Positions 52,119-61,666 of a stretch of DNA of 64,000 bases are shown here, piece after piece. Source of the stretch: Trichomonas vaginalis G3 (lineage: Eukaryota > Parabasalia > Trichomonadida > Trichomonadidae); contig NC_067206.1 of NCBI RefSeq assembly GCF_026262505.1, forward strand, positions 7,406,879 through 7,470,878, given 5' to 3'. Each line of letters opens with the position of its first letter. Position 1 is the first letter of the stretch. The position numbers were made by a program, and so were the translations under genes. The notes beneath the pieces were generated by a model. That model was not told where the DNA came from and did not search any database. It worked only from the letters and a program-made list of their open reading frames with translations.

Positions 52119-53703
52119 AAAGGTACATTCACTAGGCGATAACAGTAAAATGGGATGAAAATAGGATAAATAGCATCCCTATATAGTGCCTAACAATATT
52201 TATACGGGCCAAAAAAATTTGGCTAGAGATTTGGCGAGTTATAAAACTTAGAAAATTGAGAGGGATTTTTATTTTTGAATTTTTTTTGGAAAGTTAAAAT
52301 TGCGATTAAAAATCGATTTCCAGGAGAACTAAGCATCTCATCATATATTTAAATCGATAAAAATATTAAATAATAGTTGAATAGTATAAGAACGTGAAAT
52401 TATGGCTGAATCTACAGAAAAAATGAACATATTTGACATTTTTGAAAATTCATATGTTAGATGGTGACAGACTCATAAACTATACTTTAGCTAAGATTGA
52501 TATATGGTTTCAACAACACATGGTTAAAATCGTAAAAATATTTTAGATTTCAAAAAGATATATATGGTAATATAATGGAACAAAGTCAACAAATAGCATG
52601 TTAAATATGTTATAATTAACTTTTTATTAGATCCAATAGTAGATATCGAATGGTTTCCAGCTTTATGGTTAATTATTTTCTTTTCGAGCTTCTCTTTAAC
52701 TGTTGTATTAAGGTTGTAAATTTTTGATGCTAGAAACTATGGAATCTTCTTTGCTGCTGCATTTTTCTTGAGAGTTCTTGCAATTTCGAATAGATCTGCG
52801 CATTGTATGAAATGGAGGCTTTAAAATATCTTGAAAACAGAATAGGACTGCTTTTCCAAAGGAATGCTTACTTGTAAATCAGAGAGTTTCAAAATTGACA
52901 GCAAGATTATCATCATAACTTTCGATTTTGCTGCGAAAAAGGAAGACAAGTAATTAACAAATCATTTACTGTTGTTCATCAAAAGAAGAAAACTTTGATA
53001 ACAACTAATGATGATAAAATCAAGCTATCTTTTAATATTTTAAATTGATAAGACATTCAAAATATTTGAATGGTTTAAAATATTTTCTTTTAATTTCTAT
53101 AAGATATTATCATGATTATATAATAAAATTTAAATTTTTATTCAAAAAGGCAATATTTCAAACTTTTAATTTCAAAAATCTTAATTCTGCAATAAGTGTA
53201 TTTAATTGTAGCAAATTTAATGATCCTTCGTCATGCTTAGCAATTTGGAACTCATAAATTAATGATTTCTTCAAGTAAAATTCTGCATTATTTCAAAAGT
53301 CAATAATTCTCTAGTAACTTTTCTTCAAACTCTAACCATTATATTATATGTATAATGGAGAATAATTGCAAAGAAAGATAGCCGAATTTACTGGGTAGTT
53401 CTTGTGATGCGAAATAATTGCAAATTAACACCTAGTTTTAACAGCATCAATCTCTTTTTGCTCTCATTTAAATGCATTCGCACACTTTAATTTTGAAATA
53501 TAAGAGTTTTGGAAATTATCAAATTTATCTGCTCAAATACTATAGATCTTCATAAGTGTTAATAGAATCATTAGCCTTACATATAGTGTTTAATATAATG
53601 ATGCACATTATACTGGGATTCATTCCTTATTCATCTAGTTATTATAAGATTTACAACCCCATGAAAATTTAAAATTTTGTCAAAAAATAGTGAATGTACC
53701 TTT
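52119..53703. mobile_element. 1.6-kb DNA element with 15-bp inverted ends and 8-bp target duplication
   Basis: The ends AAAGGTACATTCACT (52119-52133) and AGTGAATGTACCTTT (53689-53703) are exact complements, each flanked by GATATTAC (52111-52118 and 53704-53711). An 8-bp duplication points to hAT or P-type transposition. The interior has no coding frame over about 70 codons and no motif I recognise, so it is non-autonomous or fully decayed. It separates the divergent MBL-fold and WD40 genes, which would otherwise be only about 220 bases apart. Confidence 0.78.
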
Positions 53704-53896
53704 GATATTACAGAGTTACTCAACCTAAAATATATAAATATTATAGTAAGAATCTCAACAACCATAAATTTGTTAAAAAATATTTTGATCATTCATCTTT
53801 CAACATCAAAATCACCATATTTAGAGTGTGCAGTTTTAAGTACTTATCTATCCATAAGAAACATAAAATCGAAATTAAAAAACGAACTTTTTTTCG

Positions 53897-56800
53897 ATGC
53901 GCTCTTTCATAAATAAATACTATCATCATGACTATAAATACCCTGTCAAGATGTGGTGTCTTGCAGAATCAGACGGGAAACCAATGGCTGTTATTTATGA
54001 TGGAGCGATTTTGAGATTAATTAATTTAGAAACGAAAAGAATCTTAAAATCTTATGAATATCATCAAATAAATGCATTCAGTGAATGCATATATGCACGT
54101 GTTAATATCTATAGATTCGATTCTCTTTACTTACTCGCGTATCAACAAAAACAAATTAAAGCATTCGATGAAAATTTAAATGAAATCCCACAAGCAAACT
54201 TTGATTGTGGAATGGCGATCCTTGCGCTACATTGGGTGCCAGAAACAGCAAATTTATACATAGCAGGAACAAATGGTTGGTTAAAATGCTATCATTTAAC
54301 ATGTAAAGCACATATTGCAGATTTTATAGCTAAATGGACGCTCGTTTTTGAAATCAGATCAACAGAAGATTGGATTGTTTCGCTTGCTCATGATAATTTC
54401 ACTCAAACACTTTACGGTATTGCTAATACAACTTTGTATGCATGGGAATTAGGAACAGGAATTTTTAAATTTCGTTTACCAGATTTACACGATAAATTTA
54501 AATTATGTCAAGTTGCAGTTATACCAGAATCTAATTTAATTGTAACATCCGCATTGGATGGTACAGTTAAATTATGGAATGTTCAGATATCAGTTTGCAA
54601 ATTATATTTTACTGTTCCTTCATTCTACTTAGGCTATACATCATTCAGAGTCAAAGACAGATTCATTATTACAAACTCTGCTGATAGAACTATTCGTTTA
54701 TTTAGAATTGGAAACGAATATCCATTAAGTTCTTTAGATTTATCAGATAGTGCTAGACAAAAGAGTTATGATGAAGTTGTTATTGTCAAACTTGATACAA
54801 TTCCGCTTCTAAATGGAGAAGAAGGCTACATGTGTTTAACATCTTACAAAAATCAATTGGATTGTGTTACAATAGGCTTTGTTCCAGAAGATTACATCAC
54901 ATCCAATTATCCTATCATCAATATGGCATATGTTGCCGATCTCAAAAAAATTATTTGCATTTGTGAGAACAATTTATTGATAACTGCCATTCCTGATCAG
55001 GAGAATCCTGATACAGTTGACTTGGACATGATTCCTAAGACCAAAACAAAGCGTTCTACTGCGAGTGATACACTTTGTTTATGTCAATGCAGTGATTCAT
55101 TGATTACAGGGCACAAAAATGGTTCTCTTAAGCTAATTGATGTACAAACATTCGAAGGCTTTATGATAGAGACCGTTGATTTGGATGATTCCATTTTATG
55201 CATGGATTCTTGCCAAGGAATGTTCAATTCCAACCATCAGACATGCGGTGTTAACCAGGATAGGACATATCAAGACCAAGATTACGTTGTTGCGATGTCA
55301 AAATCCGGTTCTGTCCATGTTTGGTGTACAAGATGCGGTTTGAACGTTATTGATCAGAAATTAAACAAAAAAGATGCTGTAAAAATACAAGTTGTTCCAA
55401 AACATAAACTTGCATTCATTGCATCTGAGAATACAGTGAGTTGTTACAAATCTAACGGATATAGTTTCATTCCAGTTAGCCAATTATCGACATCTGGTAA
55501 TCAACTGATATCTACTTTCATTGTAACACAAGATCTAACTCTTATTGTTGGTACAACAACAGGAGAAATTATTATTGCGAATATTGAATACGAAGAACAA
55601 GAATCTACATATCATATCAACATCCATCACATCTTAACTCCAGGATGCTCCAGTACAAAAGAGATTTTTATGTGTGCAGACAATTTAATTTGCGCATGTT
55701 GCTTCAGTGATGGACAACTCTTTATGTTTGAAACAAAATATTACATGACAATGGCCTCTGATTATTTTACAGATGCAGCTCCTCTTTCAAGTGTCTTATT
55801 TACCTATAAAGAGGAAAATCTCAAAGTTTTTATGGCCTTTGGAGAACATGTTCACTGTTACCAGCTTACCACAGATATTCCTGATCCACCTGTTGTTGAA
55901 GAAGTCAAAGAAGAAGAGCAGGTTGTCGTTGCTCCAGTTCATCATTCATCAAGTGAAGACGAAGAGATACAAATGCCGTTCACAAACCTCAAGGATAGCA
56001 AAAATAACGCAAGTGATGAGGATTTCGTCATGAATGTTCGCAAATACAAGAACACAGACGAATTTAATTTAATTGATAGCAGAATTGCATCAAAAATCAC
56101 TTACGACAAGCTTCCTCAGCAACGACCAAAGCTCACTCTCGAAGAGGCAACAGCCAAAAACGAAGAAGAAATCAAAAGAATCCTTGGAAACAACAAAGAC
56201 AAAAAGAAACCAAAAGTGACAAAAAAGAAACGACCACAAACATCATTAACCTCAAGAAACACACAGGAAAGACCACGTGGACTTGATTTGACATTGACCA
56301 ATTTCAGTTATAAAGATGTTCAGAAGCCGAAAGCATTGTCAGAGTTGCAAAAAGAAATAAACAACTCAACGAAGTCAAGAACAACATTAAACAACTCCGA
56401 ATTATCATCAAGATCTCAAAAACTGTCAACACAAACATTAGTTATTAATGATAACAATAAAAACAAATGGGCAGAGATCACTTACAATGATGATATAACG
56501 ACACAAAACATAGAAGATCCATCACTGATGTTTCCGACACAAGCAGGAAGATGGATGATGATTTCCACTGAGAAAAGAGAGTTAAAATCAACAACACCAA
56601 CTGCAACATTGAACAAAGCATTCATTGCTCCGCCTTTGGGATCAAAGATTTTGTTCGATGACCAAACAACGCTGAACTCTTTGCCTTATTTCGATCCAAG
56701 AGGTTTTTCAATGAAATTTGAGTCAGAAGAAGAAAAAATGAAGAGATTGGAAGAAGAAAAACAACAAAAAGAAGCAAGAAGACTGGCAATGCGTGAAAGC

Positions 56801-58174
56801 CAGCTTTCTAAATCAGCAAGACCTGTTCCTAGACCGAATATTCCTATCAAGAAAGATGAAGAAGCAACAGAAATCATTGAAAACGAAGAAGAAAATCAAA
56901 ATGAAGCTGAAGAAGAAAAAGAACAAGAAAAACCACAAGAACAACAAAAGAAGAAAAAGAACTACTATCCTATGAAAAGGAAGACTGTTTCAAGATTCAG
57001 TAAGATGATGAACTCAGCTCCAATTCCTATAAACGTTGAACCTAAAACTTCTTCAATTCCTTCTCATGTTGTTTCGAAATCGAATTCACAAAAGAAAATT
57101 GTTTTCGAAAACAACAAAGAAAATGACGAAACTGTTTTAATTCGCCCTGAATTTACTATCCCTTCCAAATTACCAACAACACCACGTGATGATAAACCAC
57201 CAAAACAAGAAGGAACATTAATTAAACCTGTTGAAGTTACAAAAGACAATAAAAATGAACCACCTATTGTTATTACAACAAAACCTTCATTGCAAAACCA
57301 GAAAGCAAAGAAAGATGTTGTTTTGGAAAGACCTGATATGGATGCAAATAACTTCAACAACTTTAATGAACAAGAAGTTATTTCTTCCACAAGAAAACAA
57401 CATGAAAAACAACAAACTGTTCAAGTTAAAAGGAAAGAAAAACAAACAAATAACAAACTTCCTGATAATAAAATCAATAGATTTGATAAGAAAAAATTGC
57501 AATCAACAATTGGTCATAAAGTTCAAAACATGGATCCAAAGAAATATGTTATTCCAAAAGCTAGAGAACAGAATGAAATGGTTAAGAAAGCAATGTATAG
57601 TAGAAAACCTGCTCCTAAGAAAGAAGAAAAACCTAAATATGAAAAAGATAAAAATAAACCTGAAAAAGAAGAGAAAGAAGAAATCGAAGAAACAGTTGAA
57701 GAAAAACCAGAGAAATCGACATTAATAAAGAAGAATCCTTCTGTTACATTACAGAAAGATCAGCCACCACCAATCACAACCGAACTCAAAAGAAAACCAA
57801 GGAAATGGGAAGATAATGGTATCGATTTCAGTTTTGGAGATGGAGGATTTAAAGAAAGTGAAACTCCAAGAAAAACATTCGAAATGTCAGATTATCTTCC
57901 GAATCTCAAACCTTTCTGGGACCAGAAACATATCTACCCAGAATTACCAATCGAAAGAGTCTCTAAATTGGCTCCAAAAGATGGAAAAGTTAACACAAAT
58001 AATTTGGATGAGAAATATCCGGATGTTTCTCCTGTTTTGTTTGTTAAGAAGAACTTCTTAGAAGACTTCGAAAGATTCTACGCATTCCAGACTGGAACAG
58101 ATGCAGAATTGGACCAAGGAGCAACTTTTGGTGCATTCGATGTTCCATACAGAAAGCGTAGATTAAGTGCGTAA
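53897..58174 (+). CDS. Large WD40-repeat protein with disordered charged tail
   Basis: The product is 1425 residues. About 1-640 form WD40-type beta-propellers, with clear blades DGTVKLWNVQ (near 221), ADRTIRLFRIG (near 262), GSLKLIDVQ and SGSVHVWCTRC (near 475). From about 670 the chain is disordered, rich in Lys, Glu, Pro and Asn, with KKKKNYYPMKRKTVSRFSKM near 1018. The last 90 residues are again ordered (PNLKPFWDQKHIYPELPIERV ... AFQTGTDAELDQGATFGAF). WD40 proteins are scaffolds; the length and charged tail resemble flagellar or cytoskeletal WD proteins, but no specific family is recognised. Met at 53897 or the later Met at 53951 could be the start. Confidence 0.75.
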   Translation: MRSFINKYYHHDYKYPVKMWCLAESDGKPMAVIYDGAILRLINLETKRILKSYEYHQINAFSECIYARVNIYRFDSLYLLAYQQKQIKAFDENLNEIPQANFDCGMAILALHWVPETANLYIAGTNGWLKCYHLTCKAHIADFIAKWTLVFEIRSTEDWIVSLAHDNFTQTLYGIANTTLYAWELGTGIFKFRLPDLHDKFKLCQVAVIPESNLIVTSALDGTVKLWNVQISVCKLYFTVPSFYLGYTSFRVKDRFIITNSADRTIRLFRIGNEYPLSSLDLSDSARQKSYDEVVIVKLDTIPLLNGEEGYMCLTSYKNQLDCVTIGFVPEDYITSNYPIINMAYVADLKKIICICENNLLITAIPDQENPDTVDLDMIPKTKTKRSTASDTLCLCQCSDSLITGHKNGSLKLIDVQTFEGFMIETVDLDDSILCMDSCQGMFNSNHQTCGVNQDRTYQDQDYVVAMSKSGSVHVWCTRCGLNVIDQKLNKKDAVKIQVVPKHKLAFIASENTVSCYKSNGYSFIPVSQLSTSGNQLISTFIVTQDLTLIVGTTTGEIIIANIEYEEQESTYHINIHHILTPGCSSTKEIFMCADNLICACCFSDGQLFMFETKYYMTMASDYFTDAAPLSSVLFTYKEENLKVFMAFGEHVHCYQLTTDIPDPPVVEEVKEEEQVVVAPVHHSSSEDEEIQMPFTNLKDSKNNASDEDFVMNVRKYKNTDEFNLIDSRIASKITYDKLPQQRPKLTLEEATAKNEEEIKRILGNNKDKKKPKVTKKKRPQTSLTSRNTQERPRGLDLTLTNFSYKDVQKPKALSELQKEINNSTKSRTTLNNSELSSRSQKLSTQTLVINDNNKNKWAEITYNDDITTQNIEDPSLMFPTQAGRWMMISTEKRELKSTTPTATLNKAFIAPPLGSKILFDDQTTLNSLPYFDPRGFSMKFESEEEKMKRLEEEKQQKEARRLAMRESQLSKSARPVPRPNIPIKKDEEATEIIENEEENQNEAEEEKEQEKPQEQQKKKKNYYPMKRKTVSRFSKMMNSAPIPINVEPKTSSIPSHVVSKSNSQKKIVFENNKENDETVLIRPEFTIPSKLPTTPRDDKPPKQEGTLIKPVEVTKDNKNEPPIVITTKPSLQNQKAKKDVVLERPDMDANNFNNFNEQEVISSTRKQHEKQQTVQVKRKEKQTNNKLPDNKINRFDKKKLQSTIGHKVQNMDPKKYVIPKAREQNEMVKKAMYSRKPAPKKEEKPKYEKDKNKPEKEEKEEIEETVEEKPEKSTLIKKNPSVTLQKDQPPPITTELKRKPRKWEDNGIDFSFGDGGFKESETPRKTFEMSDYLPNLKPFWDQKHIYPELPIERVSKLAPKDGKVNTNNLDEKYPDVSPVLFVKKNFLEDFERFYAFQTGTDAELDQGATFGAFDVPYRKRRLSA

Positions 58175-58751
58175 TTTATTTATATTATAATAAAATTTTG
58201 TTTGTATTTTTGTATGAATATTCTTAATTAACATAGTGCTTTTTGAGATTTCGTTGAGATATTTACCTTGATTCCAATTTATAAAAGATTACTCCCAAGT
58301 TTTTAATGACTAAACTTCGAATTTTAGCATAATCTTTCTTTAAACTACTATCCTATGCATCATAAATTTTTTATTCAATTTATTTTTATATATCTATACG
58401 ATTTATATGAATAATTTAAACATATTGCTCCTATGTGTTTTAATTTATCATAAATAAAATAGTTAATATGTGGTTTACACCATGTGATCTGATTTTTATA
58501 CCTTAAATTCTGGGTTCACCAAGAGAAACAACTTTAATAACAACAAACAATATACTTTATCACTTAGGAGCTGAAGGATCTTATGACGGACAATAGCGAT
58601 CTGAAAAAAACTCCTCATTCCATTATATTAATTTAATCGGAAATACCAATCCATGGTGAGACTGATTATTACTATCTTTATTTGGAAATTTCAATTTGGC
58701 AATTTTGATTTTTCATAATTTTTTTTGTAAAAAAATCGAGAGAAAAATTAA
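58175..58751. other. Intergenic with faint coding relic
   Basis: About 575 AT-rich bases. Around 58504-58652 one plus frame reads ILGSPRETTLITTNNILYHL, GAEGSYDGQ, a stop, then RSEKNSSFHYINLIGNTNPW, which looks like decayed coding sequence of unknown origin. A TCATAATTTT at 58713 is a possible initiator for the kinase gene 39 bases downstream. Confidence 0.35.
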
Positions 58752-61133
58752 ATGGATGAGGAAGTTACGCTAAAGGATGCTGCTTATGAGATTAAGCACA
58801 TTATTAGCGAGCTTGAGCAATTTTCTCTCCAAACAGTCGCAAATAGAAAGGTTTTTCGTTTGGCTTTGTCACAATTAGCACAATTTCTCGATTCTCTTTC
58901 AAAACAACCTCTTGATAAAGTATTAACTGACGAACAACTCGAAGTATTACAACAAATTATACAAATTGCGAGAGAATATCAGTCATTATTTTCACAGAAT
59001 TTATTGAGCACATGGGCACATACAGCACTTGATAACAGTAGTACTATGATACCCTCAGAATTATGCAATATCGCTGGACGCCTCAGAAACATCTCAAAAA
59101 TTTTAGATCAGGTTGGTTGCGGAGCATTTAATCCAGAAGCACATGAATGGCTTCAATACCACATATTAGATATGAAAGCTATTACGTCATCTTTTCAACA
59201 ATACATAGAAGCGGCAAAAGAAGGAGATCAAGTTGTGCCTTTAATGCATAAACGTTTAAAGTCAATAGATCAGTTTTTAAAGGAATATAAGGACGACACG
59301 CAACTTCCAAATTACAATGTTTTTTCTCCGATACCCGTCACATACAGATCTTGGCGTGTAAACCACGAAGATCTCGAAGAAAAGCAGCAAATTGGCGAAG
59401 GTGCATCATCGACAGTTTACAAAGGCTTCTTTAAGCACGACAAACAAGTTGCAATTAAAAAGCTAAAATATCACAAATTAAAAGGCGGAAAGCTCCGTGT
59501 TTTCCAACGAGAAGTCTCAATTCTTGCATCTGCAGAGCATCCATGTCTCGTACACTTCGTTGGCGCAACAGATACCGCTCCATTTTGTATTGTCACAGAA
59601 TGGATCAATGGCGGCTCACTTTATGCATTACTACGTACCAAAAAGCCTATTAGTGCTTCCAAGAAGACATCAATCGCATTCGACATAGCCAGAGGAATGA
59701 ATTATTTACATTCTCGTCATATCATCCACAGGGACCTCAAAAGCCCTAATGTATTACTTGACGACAACGGTCGTGCGAAAATCTGCGATTTCGGATACTC
59801 AAGAGTTGCGGATGACACCGATGTCATGACAAAAAACGTCGGAACACCTCACTGGATGGCTCCAGAGCTTCTTGACAACCAGAGCAGCTACAACCACATG
59901 ATTGACGTCTATTCATATGGAATTGTCCTCTGGGAAATCACTGCACAAGCAGTTCCTTACAGAGATCTTGATTCTCCACAAATCATCGCAAAAGTTGTGT
60001 CCTCAGACTTCAGACCTCCAATTCCAGAAGGAACACATCCAGATATAGTCAATTTGATCAAACAATGTTGGGATAGAGATCCAAATCAAAGACCAACATT
60101 TTCTGAAATTTTAAACCGATTCAAAAACGGTTTTATGTTTCCAGGAACATCTCAAAAGACAATCGACTATCTCAAGCAGACAATGGCTGAAGATCAATTA
60201 GGATTACCAGTGAATGTTACAAGTTTGAACTCAAAAAGTCTTAAAAATGACACATTGTCCGCATTAGTTGATGCATTGAATAAACAAGTTGTTTCCCCAG
60301 AAGCATATGACCAAGCATGGACAACATTGCATAATCTTAAAGAAGACGACAATCTTCATATGTATTCTCGTTGTTTGTGTGCATTCTTGAAGAGCAGAAT
60401 GATGAGCCAAGCAGCGAAAGAACTCAGAGAACTTCCAAGTGGTTCAGTTCCATTGGACGTTGCTTCTCAATGTGTTTCTATAATTCCTACGGGAAACAAC
60501 ATTTCAGATGAAGATCTTATTGTCACAGCATGCAAGAACGGATGTGCAGGAAACGCTACACTTGCCGTTATCAAAGATTATCATTTGAAATTGTGTCTTG
60601 AACTTGCATGTCGAATGCCAATTCCACAAGAAATGATGAATGACATTTTGAAGAGATGCAAACACTCATTCAGCTCTAATGATCCATTACTTGCTACCGC
60701 TGCTATAAGATTTGTTGTTTCTAAGACAGATTGCAAGGATTTAGATGTTGATTCACTGAGAGTTTGTTTGCAATCAAGAAATTCGACAGCGAAACACGCA
60801 AGTTTAGTTGCAATGGGAAAATTCGCAAGAACAAGTGGCGAAATACCAATAGACATTCTTGATATAATTACAAGCCAATGGGATGTTGATTCCATTGCAG
60901 GAACAGTTGCAGTTTGCGCATGCATGAACTGCAATTCAGCAAAACATATAATTGGAAAGTTAAACCACTCTCCACCTCCTCCTGATATCTTTTTGAGTAT
61001 TATCAATCAGGCTTCGGTTCATCAGAACTTACACGCGGAATTGAACGAAATCTTGTCTTCATATATAATTCCTCAGAACAAAGCTGAAGTTGCTCAGGCA
61101 GTCGCCAAATTACAGAAATCTATTCATGTTTAA
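58752..61133 (+). CDS. TKL-family protein kinase with N-terminal helical and C-terminal HEAT-like regions
   Basis: The product is 793 residues. Residues 1-195 form a helical N-terminal domain seen in trichomonad TKL kinases. The kinase domain spans about 208-470 with all key residues: glycine loop GEGASSTVYKG (from G215), VAIKK with Lys236, HRDLKSPNVLL (Asp328), DFGYSR (Asp346), GTPHWMAPE (APE from 370) and the CWDRDPNQRPTF helix. The HRDLKSPN form with GTPHWMAPE is typical of the tyrosine-kinase-like (Raf/MLK/CTR1-like) group, which phosphorylates Ser/Thr. From about 500 to the end are repeated helices resembling HEAT/ARM repeats (CLCAFLKSRMM, AKHASLVAMGKFART). It is intact and probably active; substrates unknown. 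Confidence 0.9.
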   Translation: MDEEVTLKDAAYEIKHIISELEQFSLQTVANRKVFRLALSQLAQFLDSLSKQPLDKVLTDEQLEVLQQIIQIAREYQSLFSQNLLSTWAHTALDNSSTMIPSELCNIAGRLRNISKILDQVGCGAFNPEAHEWLQYHILDMKAITSSFQQYIEAAKEGDQVVPLMHKRLKSIDQFLKEYKDDTQLPNYNVFSPIPVTYRSWRVNHEDLEEKQQIGEGASSTVYKGFFKHDKQVAIKKLKYHKLKGGKLRVFQREVSILASAEHPCLVHFVGATDTAPFCIVTEWINGGSLYALLRTKKPISASKKTSIAFDIARGMNYLHSRHIIHRDLKSPNVLLDDNGRAKICDFGYSRVADDTDVMTKNVGTPHWMAPELLDNQSSYNHMIDVYSYGIVLWEITAQAVPYRDLDSPQIIAKVVSSDFRPPIPEGTHPDIVNLIKQCWDRDPNQRPTFSEILNRFKNGFMFPGTSQKTIDYLKQTMAEDQLGLPVNVTSLNSKSLKNDTLSALVDALNKQVVSPEAYDQAWTTLHNLKEDDNLHMYSRCLCAFLKSRMMSQAAKELRELPSGSVPLDVASQCVSIIPTGNNISDEDLIVTACKNGCAGNATLAVIKDYHLKLCLELACRMPIPQEMMNDILKRCKHSFSSNDPLLATAAIRFVVSKTDCKDLDVDSLRVCLQSRNSTAKHASLVAMGKFARTSGEIPIDILDIITSQWDVDSIAGTVAVCACMNCNSAKHIIGKLNHSPPPPDIFLSIINQASVHQNLHAELNEILSSYIIPQNKAEVAQAVAKLQKSIHV

Positions 61134-61289
61134 ATTATTTATTTATTTTTTTTTAATTTTTTTTATCTTAGAACTTGAAATGAAATTTAGTGAATCTTTC
61201 AATAATTTTTTTAAAGGGTACACTCATGAACGTATGACACAACCTTCAATCGATTTAAGTCCTTCGAGAATGCAGCAATATTTGCACAT

Positions 61290-61365
61290 TTTCTTTATTC
61301 GATGAAGTTGACTAATTTTCTGCTGGCCGTTTCTTCAAATTGGTCAACTTCATCGAATAAAGAAA
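61290..61365. repeat. 76-bp hairpin with 23-bp perfect arms
   Basis: 61290-61312 and 61343-61365 are exact complements (core TTCGATGAAGTTGAC) with a 30-base loop. This is too long and too perfect for chance. It may be a small foldback element or a structured 3' region of the kinase transcript. Confidence 0.75.
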
Positions 61366-61375
61366 TACTCATCAA

Positions 61376-61418
61376 TTCAAATTGTTTAATGAATATGTAA
61401 TGCCCAAAACAATTTGAA
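61376..61418. repeat. Second hairpin, 12-bp arms
   Basis: TTCAAATTGTTT (61376-61387) and AAACAATTTGAA (61407-61418) are perfect complements, 10 bases after the larger hairpin. Confidence 0.65.
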
Positions 61419-61666
61419 GTGACTGATATTTTTAATATCATACTTGGCCAATTCCCCTATCCAACGTCGTTTTTAATATGTTTTTTTTTAGTATTGAGAA
61501 CTTCATTTTTTTGTATTTTTTTCCAAGACTAGTGGTTATGAATTTAAATATTAGTTCACAAAACATTTCCAGATGTTATTAAAATATTTTATGTCTCTTT
61601 GATTTTTCAATGATTGAAATTTAAATAAAAAGTGACATTTGGCACTACTTTCCAACAATCAATCTA

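Larger units (their letters stand above)
61134..61666. other. Intergenic with two strong hairpins
   Basis: About 530 AT-rich bases between the kinase and ankyrin genes, both on the plus strand. Two hairpins occupy 61290-61418 (separate entries). A GCACTACTTT 28 bases before the ankyrin ATG resembles an initiator lacking its first T. Confidence 0.45.
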
